This document shows, piece by piece, positions 7,219 through 14,555 of a stretch of 17,307 bases of DNA. Numbering within the stretch: the stretch's first letter is position 1; each line of letters starts with the position of its first letter. Location: positions 1 to 17,307 of the forward strand of contig CAIPTQ010000395.1 of assembly GCA_903868035.1 (NCBI GenBank), in the 5' to 3' direction. The translations under genes and the position numbers were made by a program. Source of the DNA: an uncultured Phycisphaerales bacterium. Its GTDB lineage: Bacteria > Planctomycetota > Phycisphaerae > WQYP01. The notes under the pieces are model-generated. The model was not told the origin of the DNA and searched no databases. It saw nothing but the letters and a program-made list of their open reading frames with translations.

Positions 7219-8997
7219 ATGCCCGCCATGAATACCAGCACATCCTCCCGGCGGTCGTTTTTGGGCACGGCGGTCAAAGTCGGCGCCGGCGCGCTGCTGG
7301 TGGAGTCCTCGCTGCGCGCGGGCACTCCGGGCGCGGCCGGCGGAGCGCCGGGAGCCACGGGCGCGGTGGCAACTCGAACGGGGTCCAACATGCTCACCGA
7401 ATTGCCGGGGTTTCCCGCGCGGGTGTTTGTCGATCATGACGGCACGCGGCTTACGCCTGCCGAACGCCAGGGCTCGCGCTTCACCACCACGCAGGCCACG
7501 GTGAACCTGGCCGCCGCCGATGGCGGCATGACCGTTGCGGTGACCTGCCCCACCGGCACGCTGGCGCGGGTCGTCCTGCGCTGGGACGCCGCCTTCCCCG
7601 AAGAATCCCTCTTCCTTGGCGATCACTGGGAGCGCGGTTACGGCGATATGCAGTGGCAGTTCCTCCGCCCCGAACGCGTCATGCCCTGGTATTTCGCCGC
7701 CCACGACGCCACCACCAAACGCACCTTCATGGCCGGCGTCAAGGTGCAGCCGGCGGCACTGTGCTTCTGGCTGGTCGATGGCACGGGAATTTCCCTGTGG
7801 ATGGACTTCCGCAACGGCGGCCTGCCGTGCCAGCCCGGCAACCGGGAAATCTCAGCCGCCACCGTTGTCTCTCTCGCCGCCGCCGATGAAACCCCCCTGG
7901 CCGCTCTCCGCCGCTTCTGTAAAGTCATGTGCCCCCAGCCACGGCTGGCCGCGGCCCCGATCTGCGGGAACAACAACTGGTACTACGCGTATGGGCGGAA
8001 CTTTGACGCCAACGCCATGCGGCGCGATGCGGCGTTTCTGGCGGAGATTTCCGCGGGCCATGCGAACCGGCCGTTCTGCGTGACCGACGCGGGCTGGACG
8101 CCGGGGGGCGTGTGTCCCGGCGGGCCGTGGACAGCGGGCGATGCGCGGCGGTTTCCGGACATGCCGGGGCTGGCGGCGGACATCAAAAAGCTGGGCGTGC
8201 GTCCGGGCATCTGGATGCGCGTGACGGCCCTGACCACGGTGGACAACCGCAGCCGCCTGCGCTCCGGCCCGGGGGTCAATGGGGCCGAAAAGCCGCTGGA
8301 CCTGACGCTGGCGGACAATCTCAAGCTGATCCACGACGATGTGGCGCGGGTGTGCGCCTGGGGCTATGACCTCATCAAGCATGATTTTTCCACCTTTGAC
8401 GCCCTGGGCAAATGGGGCTTCGAGATGGGCTGCGAGCCGACCGACGGCAACTGGCGCTTCAGCGACCAGACGCTGACCAATGCCGAGATTCTGGTGCGGT
8501 TGTATCGCACCCTGCGCGCGGCGGCGGGCGACACCATTTTGCTGGGCTGCAACACGATGGGGCACCTGGGGGCGGGGATTTTCGAGATACAGCGCACGGG
8601 GGATGACACCTCCGGGCAGGTCTGGGAGCGGACGCGGCGGATGGGCGTCAACACGCTGGCGTTCCGCCTGCCGCAACACGGGACGTTCTTCGCCAGCGAC
8701 GCCGACTGCGCGGCGCACACGAACCAGACGCCGTGGGAATACGACCGGCAGTTTTTGGACGCCGTGGCCCGCAGCGGCACGGCGCTGTTTGTGTCGGTCG
8801 ATCCGCGGACGGTGCCGGCGGAGCAGAAGGCGGCCTTCACCGCGGCGATGCGGATGGCGCTGTCGGGCGGCGCGCCGGGCGGCTGCGAGCCGCTGGACTG
8901 GCTGCACACCACGACGCCGCGGATGTGGCGGATGGGTGCGGAACAGGTGACGTACAACTGGGAGGAGGGGAGTGGGGCGTATCCGCGGAAGGTGTGA
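7219..8997 (+). CDS. Tat-exported clan GH-D-like glycoside hydrolase (alpha-galactosidase/melibiase-like)
   Basis: A 592-residue protein. It opens with a twin-arginine signal (SSRRSFLGTAVKVGAGALLVE), so the folded enzyme is probably exported by Tat. Residues about 60-245 form a beta-rich N-terminal domain. A (beta/alpha)8 barrel follows from about 254 (NNWYYAYG), with VTDAGW, GVRPGIWMR and YDLIKHDFS. The KHD motif places the likely nucleophile at Asp389, as in the KxD of GH27/GH36 enzymes. RTGDD (Asp462/463) is the likely acid/base region. Substrate is not readable; alpha-galactoside is the family default. The start is uncertain between ATG 7219 and ATG 7228, neither with a strong ribosome site. 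It is divergent from hemB and followed after 65 bp by a membrane glycosyltransferase gene. Codon choice switches from mostly C-ending to mostly G-ending near 7960. Confidence 0.72.
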   Translation: MPAMNTSTSSRRSFLGTAVKVGAGALLVESSLRAGTPGAAGGAPGATGAVATRTGSNMLTELPGFPARVFVDHDGTRLTPAERQGSRFTTTQATVNLAAADGGMTVAVTCPTGTLARVVLRWDAAFPEESLFLGDHWERGYGDMQWQFLRPERVMPWYFAAHDATTKRTFMAGVKVQPAALCFWLVDGTGISLWMDFRNGGLPCQPGNREISAATVVSLAAADETPLAALRRFCKVMCPQPRLAAAPICGNNNWYYAYGRNFDANAMRRDAAFLAEISAGHANRPFCVTDAGWTPGGVCPGGPWTAGDARRFPDMPGLAADIKKLGVRPGIWMRVTALTTVDNRSRLRSGPGVNGAEKPLDLTLADNLKLIHDDVARVCAWGYDLIKHDFSTFDALGKWGFEMGCEPTDGNWRFSDQTLTNAEILVRLYRTLRAAAGDTILLGCNTMGHLGAGIFEIQRTGDDTSGQVWERTRRMGVNTLAFRLPQHGTFFASDADCAAHTNQTPWEYDRQFLDAVARSGTALFVSVDPRTVPAEQKAAFTAAMRMALSGGAPGGCEPLDWLHTTTPRMWRMGAEQVTYNWEEGSGAYPRKV

Positions 8998-9011
8998 CGC
9001 GGAAGGTGTGA
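8984..9011 (+). repeat. Tandem 14-bp duplication spanning a stop codon
   Basis: CGCGGAAGGTGTGA occurs twice in direct succession (8984-8997 and 8998-9011). The first copy carries the last codons and the TGA stop of the glycosidase gene, and the second repeats them just after it. This is a recent-looking slippage duplication of the gene end; it does not change the protein. Confidence 0.9.
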
Positions 9012-9062
9012 GTTAGCCAACGCAGGGTCGTAGATTGAAGGTGTCTTACGAAAAGCGAGACT

Positions 9063-10643
9063 ATGCCGCCCAAAGGGGATTCCAACGGTCGCTCCCTCAC
9101 GCTCGTGGCTCGGATCGGCGCGCCGGCGCGCCCGGCCAGTGATTACTGGATTCCCGCGGCGCTGCTGGCGCTGCTTGTGGCCTGCGCGCGGCTGTCCCGG
9201 GGCTATTACGAGGCCGACGAGCTGTCGCATTTTCTCATGGCCCGGACCGTCTGGACCGACTGGCGTTTTCTGGTGGATATCTGGGGGCGTCTGGGCTGCA
9301 CGGCCCTCTACGCGCCGCTGGCGCCCCTGGGGTTGACCGCTGCGCGGCTGCTGGCCGTGGTGGTGAGCGCCGCCATGGCCGTGGGCATGGGCATCCTGGC
9401 GCGGCGCCTGGCGGAACCGGCGCCCGGCGCGCCGGAGCGCCCATCATTCACGCGGCGGCATGCCGTGGCGCTGGCGTGGTTGCTGCTCTTCGCCCAGCCC
9501 GAGTTCCTGAAAAATTCGTTCACCGTGATGACGGAACTGCTGCTGGCCTGCACCTGGGTGTGGGCGGCGGTGGCGCTGGTGTGTCGCCGCACTGTGCCCG
9601 GGCGGGGCGTGCTGGTGGCGGGTTTTATCCTGGGCCTGGGCGCGTTGATGCGGCCCGAGGGTTGGATCGCCATCGCCTGCTGGCCGTTCCTGTGCGCGCT
9701 GTGGCTGCGCCGGGAAATGCCTGCGGGGGGGCGGGCGGGGGCTGTGTGGCGGTGGGCCGGCGCGGTGGCGCTGGCGGGCGTGCCGACCTTCGCGTGGTAT
9801 CTGCTGGGCGTGCTGGCATATCGCGACGGGCTGTGGTTCGCGTCCCACTGGCCCTGGCAGGTCAAAAGCCCCTACGGGCCGACGGGCGCGGCATTGGTCC
9901 TCGCGCTGCTGGTGTCGCAGGCGGGCTGGATGTGGGCGCCCCTGGCCTGCGGGGCCGTGGCCGTCTTACGCGGCAGGGCGACGGCGCGCGCCTGGGAGGC
10001 CCGCTGGCTGCTGCTGGCGCCGGTGGCGGGTTTCATCGCCATGCACGCTGCGTTCGGCGTGTTTGGGCTGTTCGGCTCGATGTCGATGACGCGGTATTTT
10101 TTGTGCATTGCGCCGCTGACGGCCCTCCTGGCGGTCCTCGGGCTGGATGCGCTCGAGCAAAGGTGCCGCGCGCGCTGGGGGCCGCGGGCCGGCGGGATCA
10201 TGGCGGCGCTGGCGGTCGCGGCCGCGCTGGGTACGCCGGCGTGTCTGTTGGTCATGGGCGACGTGCCGGCGCCGAAAAACGGCGAGACCCGCCGGCTGGA
10301 TCTGGCCGTCGCGGAAGTCCGCCGCCTCCTGCCGGAGGACCAATGGGAGAAACTCGTCATCATCGGGCATCCCTACCTGGTGATGCAGTTGGGACTCGCG
10401 ACCAATGCGGCGGCCTACGCGCGCGGCTCATCGCGGCAGGCCATGCGCGCCGCCCCGCCGGGCACGGTGCTGGTGACCGACTCGCAGCTCTGGTTCTATG
10501 AGGGCCGTCCCTTGCCCGAGGAACTGGCGGCATGGGGATATCACAAAGACGAGGACTTTGCCCGGCGGGTGGATGCGCTGACGATTCAAATGGGCGAAAC
10601 GCCCGAACAAGTGCCCGGGCGGGTACGCATCTGGCGAAAATAA
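9063..10643 (+). CDS. Polytopic membrane glycosyltransferase, GT-C fold (GT39/ArnT-like)
   Basis: A 526-residue membrane protein with roughly ten hydrophobic segments spread over its first 400 residues (such as YWIPAALLALLVACARL, LLAVVVSAAMAVGMGIL and ALVLALLVSQAGWMW). Just after the first segment, EADELSHF (Glu50 to Phe57) carries the acidic DE pair with a nearby His. That position matches the catalytic acidic motif in the first external loop of GT-C enzymes, which use lipid-linked sugar donors. The C-terminal 120 residues are soluble. Donor and acceptor are unknown; protein O-mannosylation or lipid glycosylation are the family options. The ATG at 9063 has only a weak ribosome site. It lies 65 bp after the glycosidase gene and is probably on the same transcript. 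Confidence 0.75.
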   Translation: MPPKGDSNGRSLTLVARIGAPARPASDYWIPAALLALLVACARLSRGYYEADELSHFLMARTVWTDWRFLVDIWGRLGCTALYAPLAPLGLTAARLLAVVVSAAMAVGMGILARRLAEPAPGAPERPSFTRRHAVALAWLLLFAQPEFLKNSFTVMTELLLACTWVWAAVALVCRRTVPGRGVLVAGFILGLGALMRPEGWIAIACWPFLCALWLRREMPAGGRAGAVWRWAGAVALAGVPTFAWYLLGVLAYRDGLWFASHWPWQVKSPYGPTGAALVLALLVSQAGWMWAPLACGAVAVLRGRATARAWEARWLLLAPVAGFIAMHAAFGVFGLFGSMSMTRYFLCIAPLTALLAVLGLDALEQRCRARWGPRAGGIMAALAVAAALGTPACLLVMGDVPAPKNGETRRLDLAVAEVRRLLPEDQWEKLVIIGHPYLVMQLGLATNAAAYARGSSRQAMRAAPPGTVLVTDSQLWFYEGRPLPEELAAWGYHKDEDFARRVDALTIQMGETPEQVPGRVRIWRK

Positions 10644-10653
10644 ACGGCTGGCT

Positions 10654-10688
10654 CTCCCGACTCCCGACTGACCACAAATCCACAAATC
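10654..10688 (+). repeat. Short tandem repeats after the glycosyltransferase gene
   Basis: Two copies of CTCCCGA (10654-10667) are followed by two copies of CACAAATC (10673-10688), in the 175-bp gap between two convergent genes. A weak hairpin (GGGTA 10737-10741 with TACCC 10748-10752) lies further on. No strong terminator with a T-run is visible in this gap. Confidence 0.7.
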
Positions 10689-10818
10689 CCCCATCTTGCC
10701 GTAAAATGAACCACCATCCACCCCTTTCGGCATAATGGGTAACTTTGTACCCCCACACCGCCAACCCCACACCCTCAAAACCCCCTCGCTTGGCGGTCTC
10801 CCCCCCTGGCATCCCAGC

Positions 10819-12042
10819 CTACTCCCCCGGCCCCAGCGTCGTCACCGTCATCGGCCCAAAGCCCCACTTCCCCGCCACCCCCACCAAATCCTCCCGCTTG
10901 ATCGCCTCCAGGATCGCCAAATCCTCCTCCAGCGACCGGTACTCCCCGTTGTACATCCAGCGCGAGGCCAGCCCGCGCATGCGGCCCAGCGGCGATTCGC
11001 CTTGCAGGACGGTGCCGGACTCGATTTTGTTTTTGCTGCGCTGCACTTCATCCTCGGCCAGCCCCTCCTTGAGCACCTTGCCCAGTTCCCCCAGGAGGAT
11101 GCCTTCCACCTGTTGCGCCCGGTCGGGATCGCAGGAGGCGTAGACGAGGAAGGAGCCGGTCTGGTCATGGGGGTAGAAGGAGAAGTCGGCTTCGTCGGCG
11201 AGGCCGGGCTCCACCAAGGCCCAGAACAGGCGCGAGCCTTCGTGATCGCCGAGGACATCCGAGAGGACCATGGCGGCATAGCGGGCATCATCCTGCGCCG
11301 ACGGCCCCGGGCACAGCCCGGCGATGTAATGCCGCTTGAGCTTGGGATCGCGGATATGCCGGCGCTTGGCCGCCAGCGCCGGCACCGGATACGCCCGCTG
11401 TACGTCCACGTGTTTCCAATGTCCGCAGTATTTCCGCGCCAGGCCCACAAACGCGTCAAAGTCGATATTCCCCGCCACGGCCAGCACCATGTTGCCCGGC
11501 CCGTAGCGGGCGTCGAAGTAGTTTTTCATGGCATCACGGGCCAGGGCGGAGACGGATTCCTTCGAGCCCAGCACGGAATTGGCCATCGGGTGCCGCGTGA
11601 AATGGTCCGCCATGATGGCTTCAAAGAGGACATGCGCCGGCCGGTCCAGGTAGAGGGCGATCTCCTCGAGGATGACTTTTTTCTCCATGTCGAAGTCGTC
11701 CGGGCGCAGGGCCGGCCGCATCATGTCGGCCAGGAGTTCCAGCGCCCGCCCGGTGAACTCGGGGAGGATTTGAGCCCAGTAGCACGTCACCTCGTTGCTG
11801 GTGAAGGCATTGTTCTTGGCGCCCATGGCGTCGAATTCCTCGTTGACCTGCTGGCTGTTGCGCGTGGCGGTGCCCTTGAACATCATGTGCTCAAGGAAAT
11901 GCGAGACGCCCGAAACGTCCGCCGCCTCGTCGCGCGAGCCGGTCTTGACCATGAAGCCGACGGCGGCCGAATGGGCGGCATCATTGACCTCGGCGATGAG
12001 GTCGAGGCCGTTGTCGAGCTGGGCTTTTTTGAATTCGAGCAT
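10819..12042 (-). CDS. M16-family zinc peptidase, catalytic subunit (HxxEH present)
   Basis: A 407-residue insulinase/mitochondrial-processing-peptidase-like protein. The inverted zinc motif HFLEH lies at residues 48-52, with Glu51 as general base and the third ligand in ILEEIALY (Glu126/127), at the family spacing. The second half-domain keeps SRLFWALVE but lacks the REKxGLxY substrate-binding signature. That signature is present in the partner subunit encoded upstream, so the two should act as a heterodimer. The ATG at 12042 is chosen because it gives a family-like start (MLEFKKAQLDNGL); a GTG at 12054 overlaps the only GGAG and is unlikely. There is no signal peptide, so it is probably cytoplasmic. 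It follows the PIN gene by 16 bp and ends the operon. Confidence 0.93.
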   Translation of the reverse strand: MLEFKKAQLDNGLDLIAEVNDAAHSAAVGFMVKTGSRDEAADVSGVSHFLEHMMFKGTATRNSQQVNEEFDAMGAKNNAFTSNEVTCYWAQILPEFTGRALELLADMMRPALRPDDFDMEKKVILEEIALYLDRPAHVLFEAIMADHFTRHPMANSVLGSKESVSALARDAMKNYFDARYGPGNMVLAVAGNIDFDAFVGLARKYCGHWKHVDVQRAYPVPALAAKRRHIRDPKLKRHYIAGLCPGPSAQDDARYAAMVLSDVLGDHEGSRLFWALVEPGLADEADFSFYPHDQTGSFLVYASCDPDRAQQVEGILLGELGKVLKEGLAEDEVQRSKNKIESGTVLQGESPLGRMRGLASRWMYNGEYRSLEEDLAILEAIKREDLVGVAGKWGFGPMTVTTLGPGE

Positions 12043-12058
12043 TCTGATTATCACTCCG

Positions 12059-12685
12059 CTAATCGTCTTGTGGAGGCCGCTTGAGTAGCGCCTCGATCCT
12101 CTTCACGGCATCGTGGAAGTTGGGGATGAACGCGCAGTCATGCTTTTTGAGTTCTTCACTGATGTTGGCCAAATCTTTATCGCGGCTGGCGAAGATCGAC
12201 GGAGTTGGGTGGGTGGCATTCCGCTGCGTTTCGAGGTCCATCACGATGGATGCCGCCACAATGGCATCGGACAACTTCAGGTCATAATCACGCTGAAAGG
12301 CGGCGGCAAAATGTAAGGTGGGGTAATCCAGGGGAAGAATGCGCGCACAATTGAGCAGGCGGAGCGCTTCGCGGTGGAGGTCAGCGGATTGCTTGTGATC
12401 GAGGGATTCCGCGTAATCCATCACTTTCTTGATATCCTGCACCGCGGTGAAATGTTCTGGAGACCGTTGCAGTTCCTTTGAGAAACTGGCCAGATTCGAG
12501 TTGATGCGATTGCGCTCCAGGCGCAGATAGGAAATTTTCGAGAAGGGTTCGCAGAGTGCCAGGCAGGGGCAAACCAGCGTGATGCTCTTGTTCTCGGTTA
12601 AAGTGAGGATGAGGTGTGCGGCGTACGCCTCTTCCTGCTGAAATACGCTTTCCAGAAGAAAGTTGGAATCCACATAGAAGTTCAC
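12059..12685 (-). CDS. PIN-domain protein, probable ribonuclease
   Basis: A 208-residue protein beginning with GTG. It opens with a PIN first strand, MNFYVDSNFLLE (Asp6). Other expected acidic residues follow: Glu46 in CLALCEPFSK, Asp140 in LKLSDAIVAA, and Asp169 in FASRDKDLAN. PIN domains use this cluster to bind metal and cut RNA, often as VapC-type toxins. This one is longer than a typical VapC (about 130 residues), with an added helical middle (about residues 60-115). The GTG overlaps the TGA of the upstream gene in GTGA (12682-12685), with GGAG 8 nt before it, so translation is coupled. Base composition is visibly less GC-rich than the flanking peptidase genes, suggesting transfer. RNA cleavage is inferred from the fold only. 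Confidence 0.72.
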   Translation of the reverse strand: MNFYVDSNFLLESVFQQEEAYAAHLILTLTENKSITLVCPCLALCEPFSKISYLRLERNRINSNLASFSKELQRSPEHFTAVQDIKKVMDYAESLDHKQSADLHREALRLLNCARILPLDYPTLHFAAAFQRDYDLKLSDAIVAASIVMDLETQRNATHPTPSIFASRDKDLANISEELKKHDCAFIPNFHDAVKRIEALLKRPPQDD

Positions 12686-13128
12686 GAATTGGACTCCATG
12701 GTGACATTGCCTCCATGGAGGGGGGTAAGCAGCGGCGCCAAACCTTCTGGAATGGGAGCCGATGGCCTCTTCCACGCCAACTCCACCAGCCAATGCCACA
12801 CCAGAATTTCCACTTCAGAACCGCGCAGGCGGCGGGTTTTGTCTTGATCGATGGCGGGACGATAATGCGCCACTACATTATCCATGGGGAATTCCAAATC
12901 AGGCGGAGCTTCCGCCGGCGCTGAATCATTCCGATTCCAGAAGTAACCCCGCTCTTGTGAAGCCAGCATCAGATAGGGTGTGGAGGCGCCGATGAGGCGG
13001 GGGACGACTTCTTTGCGGAAACGGGTGGCCATTTCCGCCGTCAAGCCGATCTGGTTATTGACTTCGACGGCCATATATGGTTTACCCGTCGCGTCATAGA
13101 CGATCATGTCAGGTGTTTGAGCTACCAT
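12682..13128 (-). CDS. Nuclease-fold-like protein (PD-(D/E)XK-like) paired with the PIN gene
   Basis: A 148-residue protein. Its start, TPDMIVYDATGKPYMAVEVNN, has the look of a PD-(D/E)XK core: Asp7 on one strand, a short turn, then Glu22-Val23 on the next. The family lysine is replaced by Asn24 (EVN where EVK is usual), so it may be inactive or use another residue. The next part (FRKEVVPRLIGASTPYLMLASQERGYFWN) recalls restriction-enzyme-like proteins that check access to a substrate. The ATG at 13128 has AAGGGG about 8 nt upstream. It overlaps the PIN gene by 4 nt and the two are clearly a unit. It could be a neutraliser, a partner nuclease or a target-recognition subunit; the sequence does not tell. 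The fold call is tentative. Confidence 0.55.
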   Translation of the reverse strand: MVAQTPDMIVYDATGKPYMAVEVNNQIGLTAEMATRFRKEVVPRLIGASTPYLMLASQERGYFWNRNDSAPAEAPPDLEFPMDNVVAHYRPAIDQDKTRRLRGSEVEILVWHWLVELAWKRPSAPIPEGLAPLLTPLHGGNVTMESNS

Positions 13129-13166
13129 GAATCAGCCCCTTTTTTATGCCGTTCGACGGTCATCAC

Positions 13167-14441
13167 TTATCTCATACTACCACATGTCAGGGGTTCCGGA
13201 CCAATGGTCACCACGGTCAACTCCCGCACCGGGTTGGCCACCAGGAAGTCATTCACGCGTGGCAGCGTCACGCCTTCGATGAGTTCCCGCATTTCCTCCA
13301 GCGTCCGCGTGCGGCCGCGGTGATAGAAATCGTAGGCCAGCGCCCCGGCCCGGGCGCCGCTGGATTCGCCCTGCATGATGACGCGGGACTTCATGCCGAT
13401 GATGGCGCGGTCCAGTTCATCGGCGGCTATGCCCTGGTCCAGGCGTTTAAGCTCCACGATGTACGAGTCCAGGGTCCGCTGCGCCCGGTCCGGCGAAGTG
13501 CCGGCATAGCCAAACACGGCCCCCTGCTTCTTGAGCGAGGCGTAGCCGGCATGCACTGAATAACATAGCCCCTGTTTCTCGCGTATCTCGGTGAACAGCC
13601 GCGCCCCCATCCCGCCGGAGAGAACATTCATCGCCGTCTGCAACAATATCGAATCCGGATGCGCATCAGCCACGGCATCCCACGCCAGGCCGATCTGCGA
13701 TTGGTTGGTCTCCTGCGTCACGTGCAAGTTGCCGCGGACGGCGGGGGTTTCGGCAGGCAATGCCGGCGCCTGGGGCTTCCAGGGGCCGAAGTCCGCCTCC
13801 ACCGCCGCGACGAGTTGCGGCCAGTCAAACAATCCGGCCACGGCGAGAATCGCCCCTTGGGGCGTAAAGCCAGACTGGTAATTCGCCCGCACCTTAGCCG
13901 CCGTCAGCGTTTCGAGTTCCTCGCGCCGCCCCACCGTGGGCCGGCCCCAGGGCGAAGGGTAATGCCGCTCGCGCAATAGCAGCGAAAGTTTGTGCGAAGG
14001 CTCATCCTCGATGGCGTCAAGCTGCTGGAGGGCCAAATCCAGCGACGGATCAAAGCCGTCCTCCGGCAGCATGGGCCGCTGCACGATGTCGGCATACACC
14101 GGCAACACCGCCCCCAGGTTCTTGCCCAGCAGCGCCGCGGAGAACCGCAGAAAGACCGTCTCGGCCTGCACGGAGCGCTGCACGCCCAGGCCGTCGAGGT
14201 AGCCCGTCAAAGCCCGGCTGTCGCGCGTGCCGGCGCCGCGCAGAATCCAGTCCGAGAGCACCGAGGCGCTCCCGGACTCGCCCGGCCGGTCCAGCGCGGC
14301 ACCGGCGGGCACCAGCAGCGTGATGGCCGCCGAACGCACGGCGGGAATGGACTCCCCGAGCAGCGTAAGCCCGTTGGCCAGTGGATGCAGGTACTGCACG
14401 GGTTTGCCCGTGGATGGAACCGCCTGAAGTGTCTGTGCCAC
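13167..14441 (-). CDS. M16-family peptidase homologue, non-catalytic subunit
   Basis: A 424-residue M16 protein without the zinc site. At the place of HxxEH it reads SVLSD (residues 60-64) within SASVLSDWILRGAG, so it cannot bind zinc in the usual way. Its second half keeps the family signature GGMGARLFTEIREKQGLCY (Arg281 to Tyr294), which helps bind substrate in two-subunit M16 enzymes. It should pair with the catalytic subunit two genes downstream. The start is GTG at 14441, supported by AAGGAG 6 nt upstream and a strong promoter further up. No signal peptide is seen. It is the first gene of the operon. The usual neighbour of such a gene is the catalytic subunit; here the nuclease-like and PIN genes lie between. 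Confidence 0.92.
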   Translation of the reverse strand: MAQTLQAVPSTGKPVQYLHPLANGLTLLGESIPAVRSAAITLLVPAGAALDRPGESGSASVLSDWILRGAGTRDSRALTGYLDGLGVQRSVQAETVFLRFSAALLGKNLGAVLPVYADIVQRPMLPEDGFDPSLDLALQQLDAIEDEPSHKLSLLLRERHYPSPWGRPTVGRREELETLTAAKVRANYQSGFTPQGAILAVAGLFDWPQLVAAVEADFGPWKPQAPALPAETPAVRGNLHVTQETNQSQIGLAWDAVADAHPDSILLQTAMNVLSGGMGARLFTEIREKQGLCYSVHAGYASLKKQGAVFGYAGTSPDRAQRTLDSYIVELKRLDQGIAADELDRAIIGMKSRVIMQGESSGARAGALAYDFYHRGRTRTLEEMRELIEGVTLPRVNDFLVANPVRELTVVTIGPEPLTCGSMR

Positions 14442-14476
14442 AAGATGCTCCTTGCCGCCTCCCGCAAAGCGTGCGT

Positions 14477-14505
14477 ATTGTAGCGCCTCGCGCGTGGATT
14501 GCCAA
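14477..14505 (-). promoter_or_regulatory. Strong sigma-70-type promoter of the M16/PIN operon
   Basis: On the minus strand TTGGCA (complement of 14500-14505) is followed after exactly 17 nt by TACAAT (complement of 14477-14482). Each differs from the consensus by one base. The expected transcript start, near 14470, leaves a leader of about 30 nt to the GTG at 14441. Confidence 0.65.
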
Positions 14506-14555
14506 TTTCACCTGCATCCGTCATGCTTTTGTAGCACTCATTCTCGGAGTTTCAA

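Noticed and set aside
7101..7397. Upstream extension of hemB
   Set aside because: The 99 extra residues overlap the divergent glycosidase start and do not look like HemB; the ATG at 7100 gives the normal N-terminus.
7852..8907. Minus-strand open frame of 351 codons
   Set aside because: It is a shadow of the glycosidase gene, with Arg/His/Pro-rich composition and no motif.
9476..10501. Plus-strand open frame of 341 codons
   Set aside because: It is an alternative frame inside the membrane glycosyltransferase gene, made of Gly/Arg/Ala runs.
10735..12084. Plus-strand open frame of 449 codons
   Set aside because: It is antisense to the M16 catalytic subunit gene with its HFLEH motif, and shows no domain of its own.
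13129..13166. Hairpin with A/T-run between the M16 subunit and nuclease-like genes as a terminator
   Set aside because: The CCGT-CGA-ACGG stem is followed by A rather than T on the transcribed strand, so it would not end this operon.
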